A stretch of DNA of 64,000 nt from the NCBI GenBank assembly GCA_963833835.1, contig CAWHZI010000009.1, positions 244,169-308,168 of the forward strand, written 5' to 3'. The first letter of the stretch is position 1; each line of letters starts with the position of its first letter. This DNA is from Bog-532 sp963833835. GTDB taxonomy: Bacteria; Actinomycetota; Actinomycetes; Streptosporangiales; Streptosporangiaceae. Shown one piece after another: positions 20,720 through 30,395 of the stretch. Position numbers and translations under genes: made by a program. The notes under the pieces were generated by a model. The model saw nothing but the letters and a program-made list of their open reading frames with translations. It did no database searches and was not told where the DNA came from.

Positions 20720-22015
20720 ATGACGACGCGGACCACCAAGCCCAGCGAGGACCACGGCCAGCCGGACGAGATTCCCCCGGGACTGGCGGACAAGGTCCTG
20801 CGGCCCGAGCTGCCCAGCCTGGCCCAGGAGATCATCCTGGCCCTCCGGGAAAAGATCCCCGAGTACGCCAAGCCGATGGACGGCCCGTACGGCGAGATCA
20901 TGCGCACGGGCGTGGAACAGACCCTGACCTCGTTCGTGGACTTCGTGGCCAACCCGGCCACCTCGCTGGCCCACCGCGACGAGGTGGCGCGGATGCTGGG
21001 GCGGCACGAGGCCGAGGAGGGCCGCAGCCTGGACTCGCTGCAGGCCGCCTACCGGGTCGGGGCGCAGATCGGCTGGCACCGGGTCATGGAGGTCGGCCGG
21101 GCGGGCGATCTTTCCTCTGCGGTCATGTCCCAGCTGGCGGACGCGCTTCTGGGCTACATGAACGAGCTGGCCGAGCTGTCCTCCCAGGGTTATCGCGAGG
21201 CGCGGGCCGCGACCGCGGAGGAGCAGCAGGTGGTCCGGCGGCGGTTGCTCCAGCGCATCCTCGACCGCGACCAGCCGATCCCGCACCGGGCGCTGGTCGA
21301 CATCTCCGAAGAGGCCAACTGGCCGCTGCCGGACCAGGTCACCGCGGTCGCGGTGCAGGCCGCGGCGGCGGGGACGCCAGCCGATAGCGACGAGCCGGCG
21401 GCTCCGTCCGGTCCTGGAGGCCCGGCGGGTACGGGCGGGCCGGTGCCGCTGACGGCCGAGACTGACGTGCTGGCCAGCCTGGACGACGGACAGCCGCACA
21501 TGCTGATCCCGGGCGAGGCGGGGGTAGGCCGGGAGGCTGCATTGGCGGCCCGGCTGGGCTCGCGGCGGGCGGCGATCGGGCTGACCGTGCCGCTGGCCGA
21601 CGCCGCCGACTCGCTGCGGTGGGCCCGGCAGGCGCTGGCCCTGGCCGAGACCGGAGCCATCGACGCGGGCCAGATCGTGCACAGCGAGGACCATCTGGTC
21701 ACGCTGTGGCTGATGTCCGACAGCGCGCTGGCCGAGCAGATCAGCCGGCGTCAGCTCGGCGCGCTGGACGCGCTGACCTCCCGCCAGCGGGAGCGGCTGA
21801 CCGAGACGTTCGGCGCCTGGCTGGAGACCCGGGGCACGGCGTCCGAGATCGCCGACCGTCTCCAGATACACCCGCAGACGGTCCGCTACCGCATCCGCCA
21901 GCTGGAGCGCACGCTGGGCGACCGGTTCGGGGACCCGGACACCCGGTTCGCGATGGAGATGGTGCTGCGGGCCATGCAGGTGCGCGACCGGGCGGCCGGC
22001 CTCAGCAGTGGCTGA
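20720..22015 (+). CDS. PucR/CdaR-type helix-turn-helix transcriptional regulator
   Basis: Cytoplasmic regulator of 431 residues. The N-terminal ~190 residues are helical and match the RsbRD/PucR-N-like domain often found in actinobacterial PucR proteins (HEAEEGRSLDSLQAAYRVGAQIGW). A GGDEF-like middle region follows. The C-terminal PucR-type HTH reads TASEIADRLQIHPQTVRYRIRQLERTLG, then DPDTRFAMEMVLRA. ATG at 20720 begins MTTRTTKPSEDH. Promoter elements are probably in the AT-richer stretch before it. It converges on the nitroreductase gene with only 3 bp between stops. Targets are unknown. Confidence 0.88.
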   Translation: MTTRTTKPSEDHGQPDEIPPGLADKVLRPELPSLAQEIILALREKIPEYAKPMDGPYGEIMRTGVEQTLTSFVDFVANPATSLAHRDEVARMLGRHEAEEGRSLDSLQAAYRVGAQIGWHRVMEVGRAGDLSSAVMSQLADALLGYMNELAELSSQGYREARAATAEEQQVVRRRLLQRILDRDQPIPHRALVDISEEANWPLPDQVTAVAVQAAAAGTPADSDEPAAPSGPGGPAGTGGPVPLTAETDVLASLDDGQPHMLIPGEAGVGREAALAARLGSRRAAIGLTVPLADAADSLRWARQALALAETGAIDAGQIVHSEDHLVTLWLMSDSALAEQISRRQLGALDALTSRQRERLTETFGAWLETRGTASEIADRLQIHPQTVRYRIRQLERTLGDRFGDPDTRFAMEMVLRAMQVRDRAAGLSSG

Positions 22016-22018
22016 GGC

Positions 22019-22687
22019 TCACCAGTGGTTGAGGTGCAGCACGTCGTCCAGGGGACGGCGGGGGGCGGGGCGGAACGTCTCACCGGTGTAGTAGGCGGTG
22101 GGGATGAGGACGCCCTGCCGGACGTTGCTGGGCAGGCCGAGGATCTCGGCGGCTTCCTTCTCGTAGGCCAGGTGCAGGGTGGTCCAGGCCGTACCCAGCT
22201 CCCGTGACCGCGCGGCCAGCATGTAACTCCAGGCCGCGGGGAGCAGCGAACCCCACAGGCCGGTCTGGCTGGCGCCGGCCTTCCACTCGCCGGCGACCTC
22301 GATGCAGGCGATGACCTGGACCGGGACATCGCCCATGTGCTGGCCCAGGTAGGCCGAACTGTCGCGGATGCGGCGGATGGCCTTCCCGGCGGCGGAATCG
22401 GCGGCCGGCGCGCCGGGCGCCTCCATCTGCTGGCTGCGGATCTCCAGGTACTTCTCGGTCGACCGGCGGTACAGGTCACCGATGGCGCTCTTGGTCTCCG
22501 GATCGGTGATGACCAGCCAGTGCCAGCCCTGGGAGTTGCTCCCGCTCGGCGCCTGGAGCGCGAGGTCCAGGCATTCCCTGATCAGCTCGAGCGGGACCGG
22601 GCGGTTCAGGTCGAGGCGCTTGCGGACGGAGCGGGTCGTGGTCAGCAGTTCGTCAGGAGTCAGCGGCAGTACAGTCATGATCGACAT
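22019..22687 (-). CDS. Nitroreductase-family FMN oxidoreductase
   Basis: Protein of 222 residues with the nitroreductase fold. Typical elements are TTRSVRKRLDLNRPVPLELIRECLDLALQAPSGSNSQGWHWLVITD (FMN phosphate-binding Arg and Ser/Asn) and the C-terminal RELGTAWTTLHLAYEKEAAEILGLP block with PTAYYTGETFRPAPRRPLDDVLHLNHW. It probably reduces quinones, nitro compounds or enones with NAD(P)H. ATG 22687 or ATG 22678 could be used; neither has a strong ribosome-binding site. It is divergent from the small membrane protein gene at 22764. Confidence 0.9.
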   Translation of the reverse strand: MSIMTVLPLTPDELLTTTRSVRKRLDLNRPVPLELIRECLDLALQAPSGSNSQGWHWLVITDPETKSAIGDLYRRSTEKYLEIRSQQMEAPGAPAADSAAGKAIRRIRDSSAYLGQHMGDVPVQVIACIEVAGEWKAGASQTGLWGSLLPAAWSYMLAARSRELGTAWTTLHLAYEKEAAEILGLPSNVRQGVLIPTAYYTGETFRPAPRRPLDDVLHLNHW

Positions 22688-22763
22688 GGTTTCATGCCGG
22701 CCCGGGGCCGGTGGACGCGGCGGACAATCTGGGCACCCGGGTTACCTCTACACTGGTGCGACC

Positions 22764-23078
22764 ATGTTTGGCCGAACTAATCCCCTGGACCGGCGGCTGA
22801 CCCGCCGGCAGAAGCTCGTGATGGCGATCGCGGGCAGCACCGTGCTGCTCGTGCTCCTCGGCCTGGGTATCTGGGGCGCGGTCGCGCCCGACTCCTACAG
22901 CCAGTCCGGCAACGGCTGCGTCAACGTGAACCTCCCCGGCACCACGGGTGGCGTGACTCAGCACTTCTGCGGGACCAAGGCCAAGCAGTTCTGCCGGTCA
23001 TCCTCGGTGCAAGGCCAGAGCCGGATCGCGGTGCTGTCCCGTCGCCAGTGCCAGCTGGCCAGGCTGCCGCGCGGCTAG
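22764..23078 (+). CDS. Small single-pass membrane protein with Cys-rich outer domain
   Basis: Predicted protein of 104 residues (ATG at 22764, MFGRTNPLDRRLTRRQK). A basic cytoplasmic N-terminus is followed by one transmembrane helix at about residues 19-42 (LVMAIAGSTVLLVLLGLGIWGAV). The short outer domain carries four cysteines (GCVNVNL, HFCGTKAKQFC, RRQCQL). The cysteine spacing suggests disulfides outside the membrane. The topology and codon use look real, but I do not recognise a named family. Its last bases overlap the 3' end of the convergent GlxA-type regulator by 4 bp. Confidence 0.65.
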   Translation: MFGRTNPLDRRLTRRQKLVMAIAGSTVLLVLLGLGIWGAVAPDSYSQSGNGCVNVNLPGTTGGVTQHFCGTKAKQFCRSSSVQGQSRIAVLSRRQCQLARLPRG

Positions 23079-24041
23079 ATCCGGCGCAGGGCGGTCAGGG
23101 TGGTGTGACGCCGGCGCCGGATCAGGGTGCGCAGCGTGCTGGCGTCCTGGTAGCCGACGGCCAAGGCGATGGCCGCGGGTGTCTGATTCGTGGTGCGGAG
23201 CAGGAAGGTGGCCTGCTCCAGGCGGGCCTCCTGCACGAAGCGGATCGGTGACATGCCGAGGGCGGACTGGGTGGCTCGCTGCAAGGTGCGCTCGCTGACG
23301 CCGATGGCGCGGGCGGCGGCGTCGATCTGGATCGAGCCGTCCAGGTGCTCGCGGATGTAGCGCTCGAACGCGGCGATGGTGGGATCGCCCGCCGCCAGCA
23401 GGGCCGGGAGGGCCGCGGTGGACTGCGACGGCCGGTCGCCGATGACCAGATAGCGGGCCACCAGCTCGGCCAGGCGCCGGGCTGCTCCGGTGCACCAGCG
23501 ACAGGGCCAGGTCGATGTGGGCGAACGCCGCGCCCGCGGTGGTGACGTTGCCCGCGATGGCCAGGGCCCGGGAGTCGTCCAGGTCGACCCGGGGGTAACG
23601 GCCGCGGAACGCCGGGCTCAGCCACCAGCTGGTGGTCGCGGTCAGCCCGTCCAGGACGCCCGCCTCGGCCAGGAAGAACGTGCCGCTGCAGGCGGCGGCC
23701 AGGCTCGTGCCGGCCTCGCACAGGGTGGCGATCGTGGCCAGGAAGTCGTGGCCGCGCACCGAGTCGACGATCTCGGCCGGCGGCCGCAGGCCCAGGGCGG
23801 GCATCACGGCCAGCTCGGGCACGCGCGCCGGGTCCTCGCGCAGCTGCGGCCACGGGGTGGTGGCCAGCTGCAGGCCGTGCGCGGTGCGGATGCTGGTGCC
23901 CCCGCTGACCGCGGTGACCTCGAACGGAGCGGCGGGCAGGCCCGCCTGGGCGCTCAGCGCGTTCGCGGTGGCCAGGATGTCGAGGACCACGGTCAACCCG
24001 GAGTCGAACATCCCGTTAACCGTCAGCACCGCGACTCGCAT
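23075..24041 (-). CDS. GlxA-family AraC-type regulator with DJ-1/PfpI domain, one frameshift
   Basis: The N-terminal half (from ATG 24041, MRVAVLTVNGMFDSGLTVVLDILATANAL) is a DJ-1/PfpI-like domain ending around AFAHIDLALSLVHRSSPA. The C-terminal half, in another frame, is LVARYLVIGDRPSQST then an AraC double HTH with IDAAARAIGVSERTLQRATQSALGMSPIRFVQEARLEQATFLL and ALAVGYQDASTLRTLIRRR. The frame changes once near 23480, so as sequenced no single frame encodes both. Neither half is degraded otherwise, so a one-base sequencing error is as likely as a true mutation. It is divergent from the Zn-alcohol dehydrogenase gene, which it may control. Confidence 0.82.
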
Positions 24042-24134
24042 GGCGGAAACGGTATCAAACGTGTCGGGTCCGCCAGCAGATCGTCCCGGCAGCGGGGCAG
24101 AGGACGGGGACAAACTTCAAGGGAGAGGAACTGC

Positions 24135-25268
<1,134 letters not shown>

Positions 25269-25315
25269 GTCACGGGATGCCTTATTAAATCGAAAAATTC
25301 ATGGAGGGGAACACC

Positions 25316-26152
25316 ATGACTGAAGTCACTGCCCATTCTGGCCTGCTGAAGAACGTCAAGGTGCACGTGGAGGACACTGGGGGGCCCGGCCGGCCGGTCG
25401 TGCTCATCCACGGCTGGCCGCTGTCGGGGGAATCGTGGGCGCCCCAGGTGCCCGCGCTCTCGGCGGCCGGCTACCGGGTCGTCCGCTACGACCGCCGCGG
25501 CTTCGGCCGCAGCGACAAGCCGCTCACCGGTTACGGCTACGACACGCTGGCCGACGACCTGGACGGGGTGCTGACCGAGCTCGACCTGCACGACGTCACC
25601 CTGGTCGGGTTCTCCATGGGCGGCGGTGAGGTGGCCCGCTACATCACCCGGCACGGTCAGGACCGGCTGCACAGCGTGGTCTTCGCGGCCGCGGTGACGC
25701 CGTACATGCTGCAGGGCGCCGACAACCCCGAGGGCCCGCTGACCAAGCAGCAGGCGGCCGAGATGACCAAGGACCTGACCAGGGACCAGGACGCGTTCTA
25801 CGACCAGTTCACCACTGGCTTCTTCTCGGTCGACGGGAAGCTCCAGGTCAGCGAAGACGAGCGGCAGGAGGCGCTGGCGCAGGCCGGGCAAGCGGACAAG
25901 AAGGCCGCGCTGGCGTGCATGGCGTCGTTCGGCACGACCGACTTCCGCGAGGACCTGCCCCACGTGACCGTGCCCACCCTGGTGCTGCACGGCGACGGTG
26001 ACGGCACCGTCCCGTTCGAAGGCTCGGGGAAGCGCACCCACGAGGCCATCGTCCAGTCCCAGCTGCACGTCATCCTGGGTGCCCCGCACGGCTGCAACGT
26101 CAGCCACGCCGAAGAGTTCAACCGCACGCTGGTCGATTTCCTCAGCGTCTGA
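25316..26152 (+). CDS. Alpha/beta hydrolase, non-haem chloroperoxidase-like
   Basis: Protein of 278 residues of the cofactor-free haloperoxidase/esterase group. It shows VVLIHGWPLSGESW (oxyanion), the YDRRGFGRSDKP strand, nucleophile Ser in VGFSMGGGEVARY, the acid in LVLHGDGDGTVP and catalytic His in APHGCNVSHAEEFN. ATG 25316 is chosen over ATG 25301 because GGAGGGG lies 6 bases before it. Such proteins act as esterases in vivo; the perhydrolase/halogenation activity is a side reaction. It is probably transcribed with the preceding dehydrogenase. Confidence 0.9.
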   Translation: MTEVTAHSGLLKNVKVHVEDTGGPGRPVVLIHGWPLSGESWAPQVPALSAAGYRVVRYDRRGFGRSDKPLTGYGYDTLADDLDGVLTELDLHDVTLVGFSMGGGEVARYITRHGQDRLHSVVFAAAVTPYMLQGADNPEGPLTKQQAAEMTKDLTRDQDAFYDQFTTGFFSVDGKLQVSEDERQEALAQAGQADKKAALACMASFGTTDFREDLPHVTVPTLVLHGDGDGTVPFEGSGKRTHEAIVQSQLHVILGAPHGCNVSHAEEFNRTLVDFLSV

Positions 26153-26191
26153 GGGGTCGGGCGGGCTCGCCAGCCCCGAATCGGAAGCGGC

Positions 26192-27076
26192 CTACAAGGC
26201 CGACTTGCCGCGGACTACGGGGTTGGTGAGCTCGCCGATGCCGCTGATGGCCATGGTGATCTCGTCGGCGGCCTGGAGGGTGAAGGGGAGGTCGGGTACC
26301 AGGCTGGTGCCGGTGGACAAGATCACGCCGGCCGGGAAGTCGTCTTCGCGGAACAGGTAGCTGGCCAGCTCGGGGATGCGGCGGCGCAAGCCGGACGTGC
26401 TCGACTTTCCGTGCCAGGCGACGGCGCCGGCGCGGGTGATGGTGAGCTCCATGGCCAGGTCGTAGGGGTCCGCGATCTCCCAGGCAGGACGGATCCACGG
26501 GCCGACCGCGCAGCCGCCCAGGTAGATCTTGGCCTGCGGCAGGTAGAGCGGGTTCTGGCCCTCGATGCTGCGGGAGCTCAGGTCGTTGCAGATGGTGTAG
26601 CCCGCCACCTCGCCGGCGTAGTTGAGCACCGCGGCCAGCTCGGGTTCGGGGACGTCGATCTGGGAGTCGGCCCGGACCGAGACGGCCCGGCCGGGGCCAC
26701 GGACCCGCCAGGACGCCGACTTGAAGAACAGCTCCGGGCGCTCGGCGGTGTAGACGCGGTCGTAGACGTCAGCCGATTCTTCGCTCTCGATGATTCTGGC
26801 GTCGCGGGAGCGTTCGTAGGTGACGCCGGCCGCCCAGACCTCGGTGCGGCCGTCGATGGGCGCCAGCAGTTCCGCGCCGTCCAGCGGGACCTGGTCCGTG
26901 CCGGGGCTTTCCAGCAGGTGACGCAGCTCGCTCACCGGCAGCGCCAGCAGGTCGGCCAGCGCGGGCGAGCCGGGCAGCGTGGTCACCGTGCCCGCGTCCT
27001 CGTCGAGCACGCCAACGTGTGGCCCGTCCTGGCTTGCACCGCTTTGGCTAGCACCGCGAAACCTGATCAGCCGCAT
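26192..27076 (-). CDS. Fumarylacetoacetate hydrolase-family protein
   Basis: Protein of 294 residues of the FAH superfamily, which hydrolyses or dehydrates 2-keto acids with a divalent metal. Motifs are WAAGVTYERS, RPELFFKSASWRVRGPG, metal ligands in DVPEPELAAVLN (E-x-E), YTICNDLSSRSIEGQNPLYLPQAKIY and a C-terminal LSTGTSLVPD. The GVTYERSRDAR and LPQAKIY forms resemble 2-keto-3-deoxy-D-arabinonate dehydratase and 2,4-diketo-3-deoxy-aldonate hydrolase relatives of sugar catabolism. It is divergent from an SDR gene, a common pairing in non-phosphorylative sugar pathways. The family is firm; the substrate is inference. Confidence 0.85.
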   Translation of the reverse strand: MRLIRFRGASQSGASQDGPHVGVLDEDAGTVTTLPGSPALADLLALPVSELRHLLESPGTDQVPLDGAELLAPIDGRTEVWAAGVTYERSRDARIIESEESADVYDRVYTAERPELFFKSASWRVRGPGRAVSVRADSQIDVPEPELAAVLNYAGEVAGYTICNDLSSRSIEGQNPLYLPQAKIYLGGCAVGPWIRPAWEIADPYDLAMELTITRAGAVAWHGKSSTSGLRRRIPELASYLFREDDFPAGVILSTGTSLVPDLPFTLQAADEITMAISGIGELTNPVVRGKSAL

Positions 27077-27102
27077 CTGCGCCTCCTCCCGGAGAGCCTA
27101 AC

Positions 27103-27119
27103 GTTCTGCTAGCGGGAAC
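27103..27119. promoter_or_regulatory. GTTC-N9-GAAC inverted repeat between FAH and SDR genes
   Basis: Short inverted repeat in the 79-bp divergent gap between the FAH-family and SDR genes. Position fits a shared operator, but the arms are only 4 bp. Confidence 0.25.
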
Positions 27120-27155
27120 AACGAAGACAGTGGATGCCATGACGAGGAGGTCAGG

Positions 27156-27893
27156 GTGAGCGTTGTGGTGGTGACCGGGGCGGGCGGCCTGCTCGGGCGG
27201 GCGATCGCCCGGCGGCTGGCCGTGGACGGGCACGCGGTGGCGGTGGTCGACATCGACGCCGACGCGGTCGAGCTGACCCGCAAGGACGTCGCGGCGCACG
27301 GCGGCGCGGTCCGGTCCTGGACCCTGGACCTGCGCGACGCGGACGCGGTGACCGAGATGTTCGACATGGTGGCGCTGCAGTCCGGCGGCACCGGGGTCCT
27401 GGTCAACAACGCCGCGATCTACCCGAGCACCCCGTTCCTCGACGTCACGCCGGCCGAGTACGACGACGTGCACGCGGTCAACCAGCGTGGCTACTGGCTG
27501 TGCGCGCAGGCCGCGGCCCGGCAGATGATCCAGACCGGCGGGGGCTCGATCGTCAACATCGCCTCGATCGTGACCCACGGCGGCTGGTCCGGGCTGGCCT
27601 CGTACGCGGCGTCCAAGGGCGCGGCGGTGTCGCTGACCCGGGCGCTGGCCCGCGAGCTGGGCCCGCACAACATCCGGGTCAACACGGTCTCCCCCGGCGC
27701 GTTCATCACCGCGGCCGACGAGATCCGCGACGACCCGGCGGCCTACCAGGAGTTCGTGCTGGGCCACCAGGCGCTCAAGCGGCGTGGCACCCCGGAGGAA
27801 CTGGCTGCGGTGGTGTCGTTCCTGGCCGGTTCGGACTCCTCGTTCGTGACCGGCCAGACCATCGAGGTCAACGGCGGCTGGGTCATGTCCTGA
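27156..27893 (+). CDS. Short-chain dehydrogenase/reductase
   Basis: SDR of 245 residues. It shows the cofactor motif VTGAGGLLGRAIARRL, Asp at the end of strand 2 (VVDIDAD, favouring NAD), NNAAIYPS, the catalytic Ser region NIASIVTHGG and the active-site YAASK. The C-terminal GQTIEVNGGWVMS is also typical. GTG 27156 is preceded by GAGGAGG. Next to an FAH-family gene, a sugar or aldonate dehydrogenase role is plausible. Confidence 0.9.
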   Translation: MSVVVVTGAGGLLGRAIARRLAVDGHAVAVVDIDADAVELTRKDVAAHGGAVRSWTLDLRDADAVTEMFDMVALQSGGTGVLVNNAAIYPSTPFLDVTPAEYDDVHAVNQRGYWLCAQAAARQMIQTGGGSIVNIASIVTHGGWSGLASYAASKGAAVSLTRALARELGPHNIRVNTVSPGAFITAADEIRDDPAAYQEFVLGHQALKRRGTPEELAAVVSFLAGSDSSFVTGQTIEVNGGWVMS

Positions 27894-27937
27894 GCGCCTA
27901 GCGCAGGTGCGGGGCGGTCACGCGCTACGCTCCCCGC

Positions 27938-28513
27938 ATGCTGCCTGAGCTGCTGAAGGAATGGGAGAACTTCGCGGTCATCACCGGGAGCGCGGCCGGG
28001 GCGCTGACCGGGCTGCTGTTCGTCGCGGTGTCGCTCAACCGGGACCGGATCGTGGGGCACGCGGGCCTGCGGGCCGAGGCGGCGCAGACGCTGGTGCTGT
28101 TCATCCTGGCGCTGCTGCTGACCGTGCTGCTGGTCATCCCGGGCATGTCGGCCACGACGCTGGGCGTGGTGCTGGTGGCGGTGTCGCTGGCGGCCGGCTT
28201 GACCCTGATCATCCTCGATCGCAACCAGCCCGGCCGGACCCGGGATGAGGCGCGCGGCCGGCCGAGAACGAGCGACGGCGAAAAGCCGAAGTTCTCGGAT
28301 CTGAGCGCGGAGGACCAGCTGTACCGGCTGGTCGACGTGACCAGCCCCAACCTGTTCTCGGTCCTGTGCGTGACGATCGCCGGCTGCCTGCTGCTGGCCG
28401 GAGACAACGGCTTGTACTGGCTGGCGGCGGCGGTGCTGCTGGCCCTGGGCGGCGGGGTGGTCAACGCCTGGCTGTTCCTGACCCGCGCGCCGGCCAGCGA
28501 CGCCGGGACATGA
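27938..28513 (+). CDS. Hypothetical four-to-five-helix membrane protein
   Basis: Predicted integral membrane protein of 191 residues. Hydrophobic segments are near residues 14-33 (ITGSAAGALTGLLFVAVSL), 50-68, 72-92, 143-157 and 160-180, separated by a charged cytoplasmic-type stretch (DRNQPGRTRDEARGRPRT). No catalytic motif is visible and I do not recognise the family. It sits 44 bp after the SDR and 13 bp before the SRPBCC gene, so it may be in their operon. Confidence 0.7.
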   Translation: MLPELLKEWENFAVITGSAAGALTGLLFVAVSLNRDRIVGHAGLRAEAAQTLVLFILALLLTVLLVIPGMSATTLGVVLVAVSLAAGLTLIILDRNQPGRTRDEARGRPRTSDGEKPKFSDLSAEDQLYRLVDVTSPNLFSVLCVTIAGCLLLAGDNGLYWLAAAVLLALGGGVVNAWLFLTRAPASDAGT

Positions 28514-28526
28514 TAGGCATGCGGGC

Positions 28527-28988
28527 ATGGGAGTTATCGAGGTCACCGCCGAGCGCATGGTGAACGCCCCGGCGGACGCGGTGTTCGGCTACATCAGGGA
28601 CATGAACGTGCACCCGAAGTTCCTGCCGCCCGCGTTCTCCGACTTCCAGGTCGAATCCGGCGGCGTCGGACCGGGCACCGTGGCCAGCTTCAAGGTCACC
28701 GCGGGCGGGCGCACCCGCGAGTACCGCATGACCGTGGACGAGCCCGAGCCCGGCCGGGTACTGCGCGAGTCGGACAACAACTCCAGCCTGATCACCAAGT
28801 TCACCGTCACGCCGCGGGAAGGGGACCAGCACGCGGTCTCCCACGTCGTCATCTCGACCACCTGGCAGGGCGCCGGCGGGGTCGGCGGCTTCTTCGAGCG
28901 GACCTTCGCGCCCCGGGCCATGAAGGCCATCTACGAGGACGAGCTACAGCGGCTGGACGCCTACGCGCGGGAGCAGCAGCACACGTAA
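28527..28988 (+). CDS. SRPBCC (polyketide cyclase/dehydrase-like) ligand-binding protein
   Basis: Protein of 153 residues fitting the START/Bet v1-like SRPBCC fold: an N-terminal strand IEVTAERMVNAPADAVFGYIRDMNVHPKFLP, central strands ending in RTREYRMTVDEPEPGRVLRE, and a long C-terminal helix (FAPRAMKAIYEDELQRLDAYARE). These bind hydrophobic ligands. No catalytic residue can be assigned. ATG 28527 begins MGVIEVTAE. Confidence 0.82.
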   Translation: MGVIEVTAERMVNAPADAVFGYIRDMNVHPKFLPPAFSDFQVESGGVGPGTVASFKVTAGGRTREYRMTVDEPEPGRVLRESDNNSSLITKFTVTPREGDQHAVSHVVISTTWQGAGGVGGFFERTFAPRAMKAIYEDELQRLDAYAREQQHT

Positions 28989-29449
28989 AAGCTCGGATCC
29001 TTCCTCCGGAAGGCTCGTTCAGGGCGGACTGCCGGATCTGGCGGTGCTGATGGCGGGTGGCGCGCAGCTCGGAGTCCGACGCGACCGCCCCTCCCCCGCC
29101 ACCGGTGCAGTTTGATCCATGGCCGGTTATCTACCGCGCCGCGCCGCAATTATCCCAGCTCAGCGGCTCGGGTCGCGGGCTTGCTCAAGGGATGGCGCTC
29201 CGTCCTCGCGGCGTATCCCTCAAGAAGTACAGGACGACGGCGACCGGTGCGGTGGCGGGCCGGCACCCCCGTAACCAGGCCCGCCACCGCGTCGACGTCC
29301 CAGCGTCTCCCTCCCATGGCGCTGGGCCGTCATCGGTCTCAGCGGTACGGAGGGGATACCGGGCGGTCTGATACACCCGGATTTCTGAAGTCTTTTTGAG
29401 GGGTCGGGGCTGCTTGCCCGGCGCGCGCCGGGCTGCTCATGATCAAGCC
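28989..29449. other. 460-bp intergenic stretch with one hairpin
   Basis: No convincing gene. It contains a perfect 12-bp stem, GCGGTGGCGGGC at 29249-29260 with GCCCGCCACCGC at 29279-29290 (18-base loop), and a small CCTTCC/GGAAGG hairpin at 28999-29013 just after the SRPBCC stop that may help termination. Confidence 0.55.
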
Positions 29450-30226
29450 ATGGGACTGTTGCCGGAACGAGTCGTACTGGTCAGCGGGGGCACGCAAGGA
29501 CTGGGCGCGGCGATCGCCCGGGCCGCGGCCCGCGAGGGTGCCGCGGTGGTGGTGTCCGGCCGCCGGCCCGAGCCCGGGGAGAAGCTGGTGGCCGAGCTGC
29601 GGGACGCAGGGGCGCAGGCACACTTCGTCGCGGCCGACGTGGCCGACGTGGCCAGCGCGCAGGCGTCGGTCGTGGCCACGGTCGAGCGGTTCGGGCGGAT
29701 CGACAGCCTGGTCAGCGCGGCCGGCCTGACCAGCCGGGGCACGCTGCTCGACACGACCCCGGAGCTGTTCGACCAGCACGTGGCGGTGAACCTGCGCGGG
29801 CCGTTCTTCCTCATGCAGGCGGCGGTGCAGGACATGGTCCGGCGGGGCGCCCCGGGCACGATCGTCAACATCATCACGATGTCCGAGCACGGCGGCCAGC
29901 CCTACCTCGCGCCTTACGTGGCGTCCAAGGCCGGCCTGGCCGGGCTGACCCGGAACGCGGCGTACGCCCACCGGTTCGACCGGATCCGGATCAACGGGAT
30001 CGACATCGGCTGGACCGACACCGACAGCGAGGACCAGACTCAGCGGCGGTTCCACGGCGCCACCGACGGCTGGCGGGAACGCGCGGCCAAGGAACTGCCG
30101 ATGGGCAAGCTGGGGCAGGTCGACGAGATCGCCGATTTCGCGGTGTTCCTGCTGTCCGACCGCAGCGGCGTGGTCACCGGTTCGGTCATCGACTGGGACC
30201 AGAACGTGCCGGGAGCGCACGACTGA
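29450..30226 (+). CDS. Short-chain dehydrogenase/reductase
   Basis: SDR of 258 residues. It has VSGGTQGLGAAIARAAAREGA (cofactor glycines), VVSGRRPEPGEKL with Arg residues that favour NADPH, SAAGLTSRG, NIITMSEHGGQPYLA with the catalytic Ser, and YVASK as the active-site Tyr/Lys. The C-terminal GSVIDWDQNVPG replaces the usual VDGG, which is typical of a small subgroup. ATG 29450 starts MGLLPERVV; no strong ribosome-binding site is seen. Substrate unknown. Confidence 0.9.
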   Translation: MGLLPERVVLVSGGTQGLGAAIARAAAREGAAVVVSGRRPEPGEKLVAELRDAGAQAHFVAADVADVASAQASVVATVERFGRIDSLVSAAGLTSRGTLLDTTPELFDQHVAVNLRGPFFLMQAAVQDMVRRGAPGTIVNIITMSEHGGQPYLAPYVASKAGLAGLTRNAAYAHRFDRIRINGIDIGWTDTDSEDQTQRRFHGATDGWRERAAKELPMGKLGQVDEIADFAVFLLSDRSGVVTGSVIDWDQNVPGAHD

Positions 30227-30395
30227 GACTGCTGGAGCACGCGACTGAGACTCGTGGTGCGCGTCATACGACACGCAGATCGATTCTTGGGCCAGCGCTC
30301 GGGAGACCCTCAGCCGATCTGGTAAATTCCTGGCCATCGAAACGCCAAAAATCGTTGCAGATACGGCCACGCAGCGGTGGTCACGGCGCCGTTTC

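Noticed and set aside
30330..30395. Placing the deacetylase start confidently at CTG 30330
   Set aside because: The Tat signal is convincing but no normal start codon or ribosome-binding site supports one position, so the feature starts at the first ATG and the extension is described.
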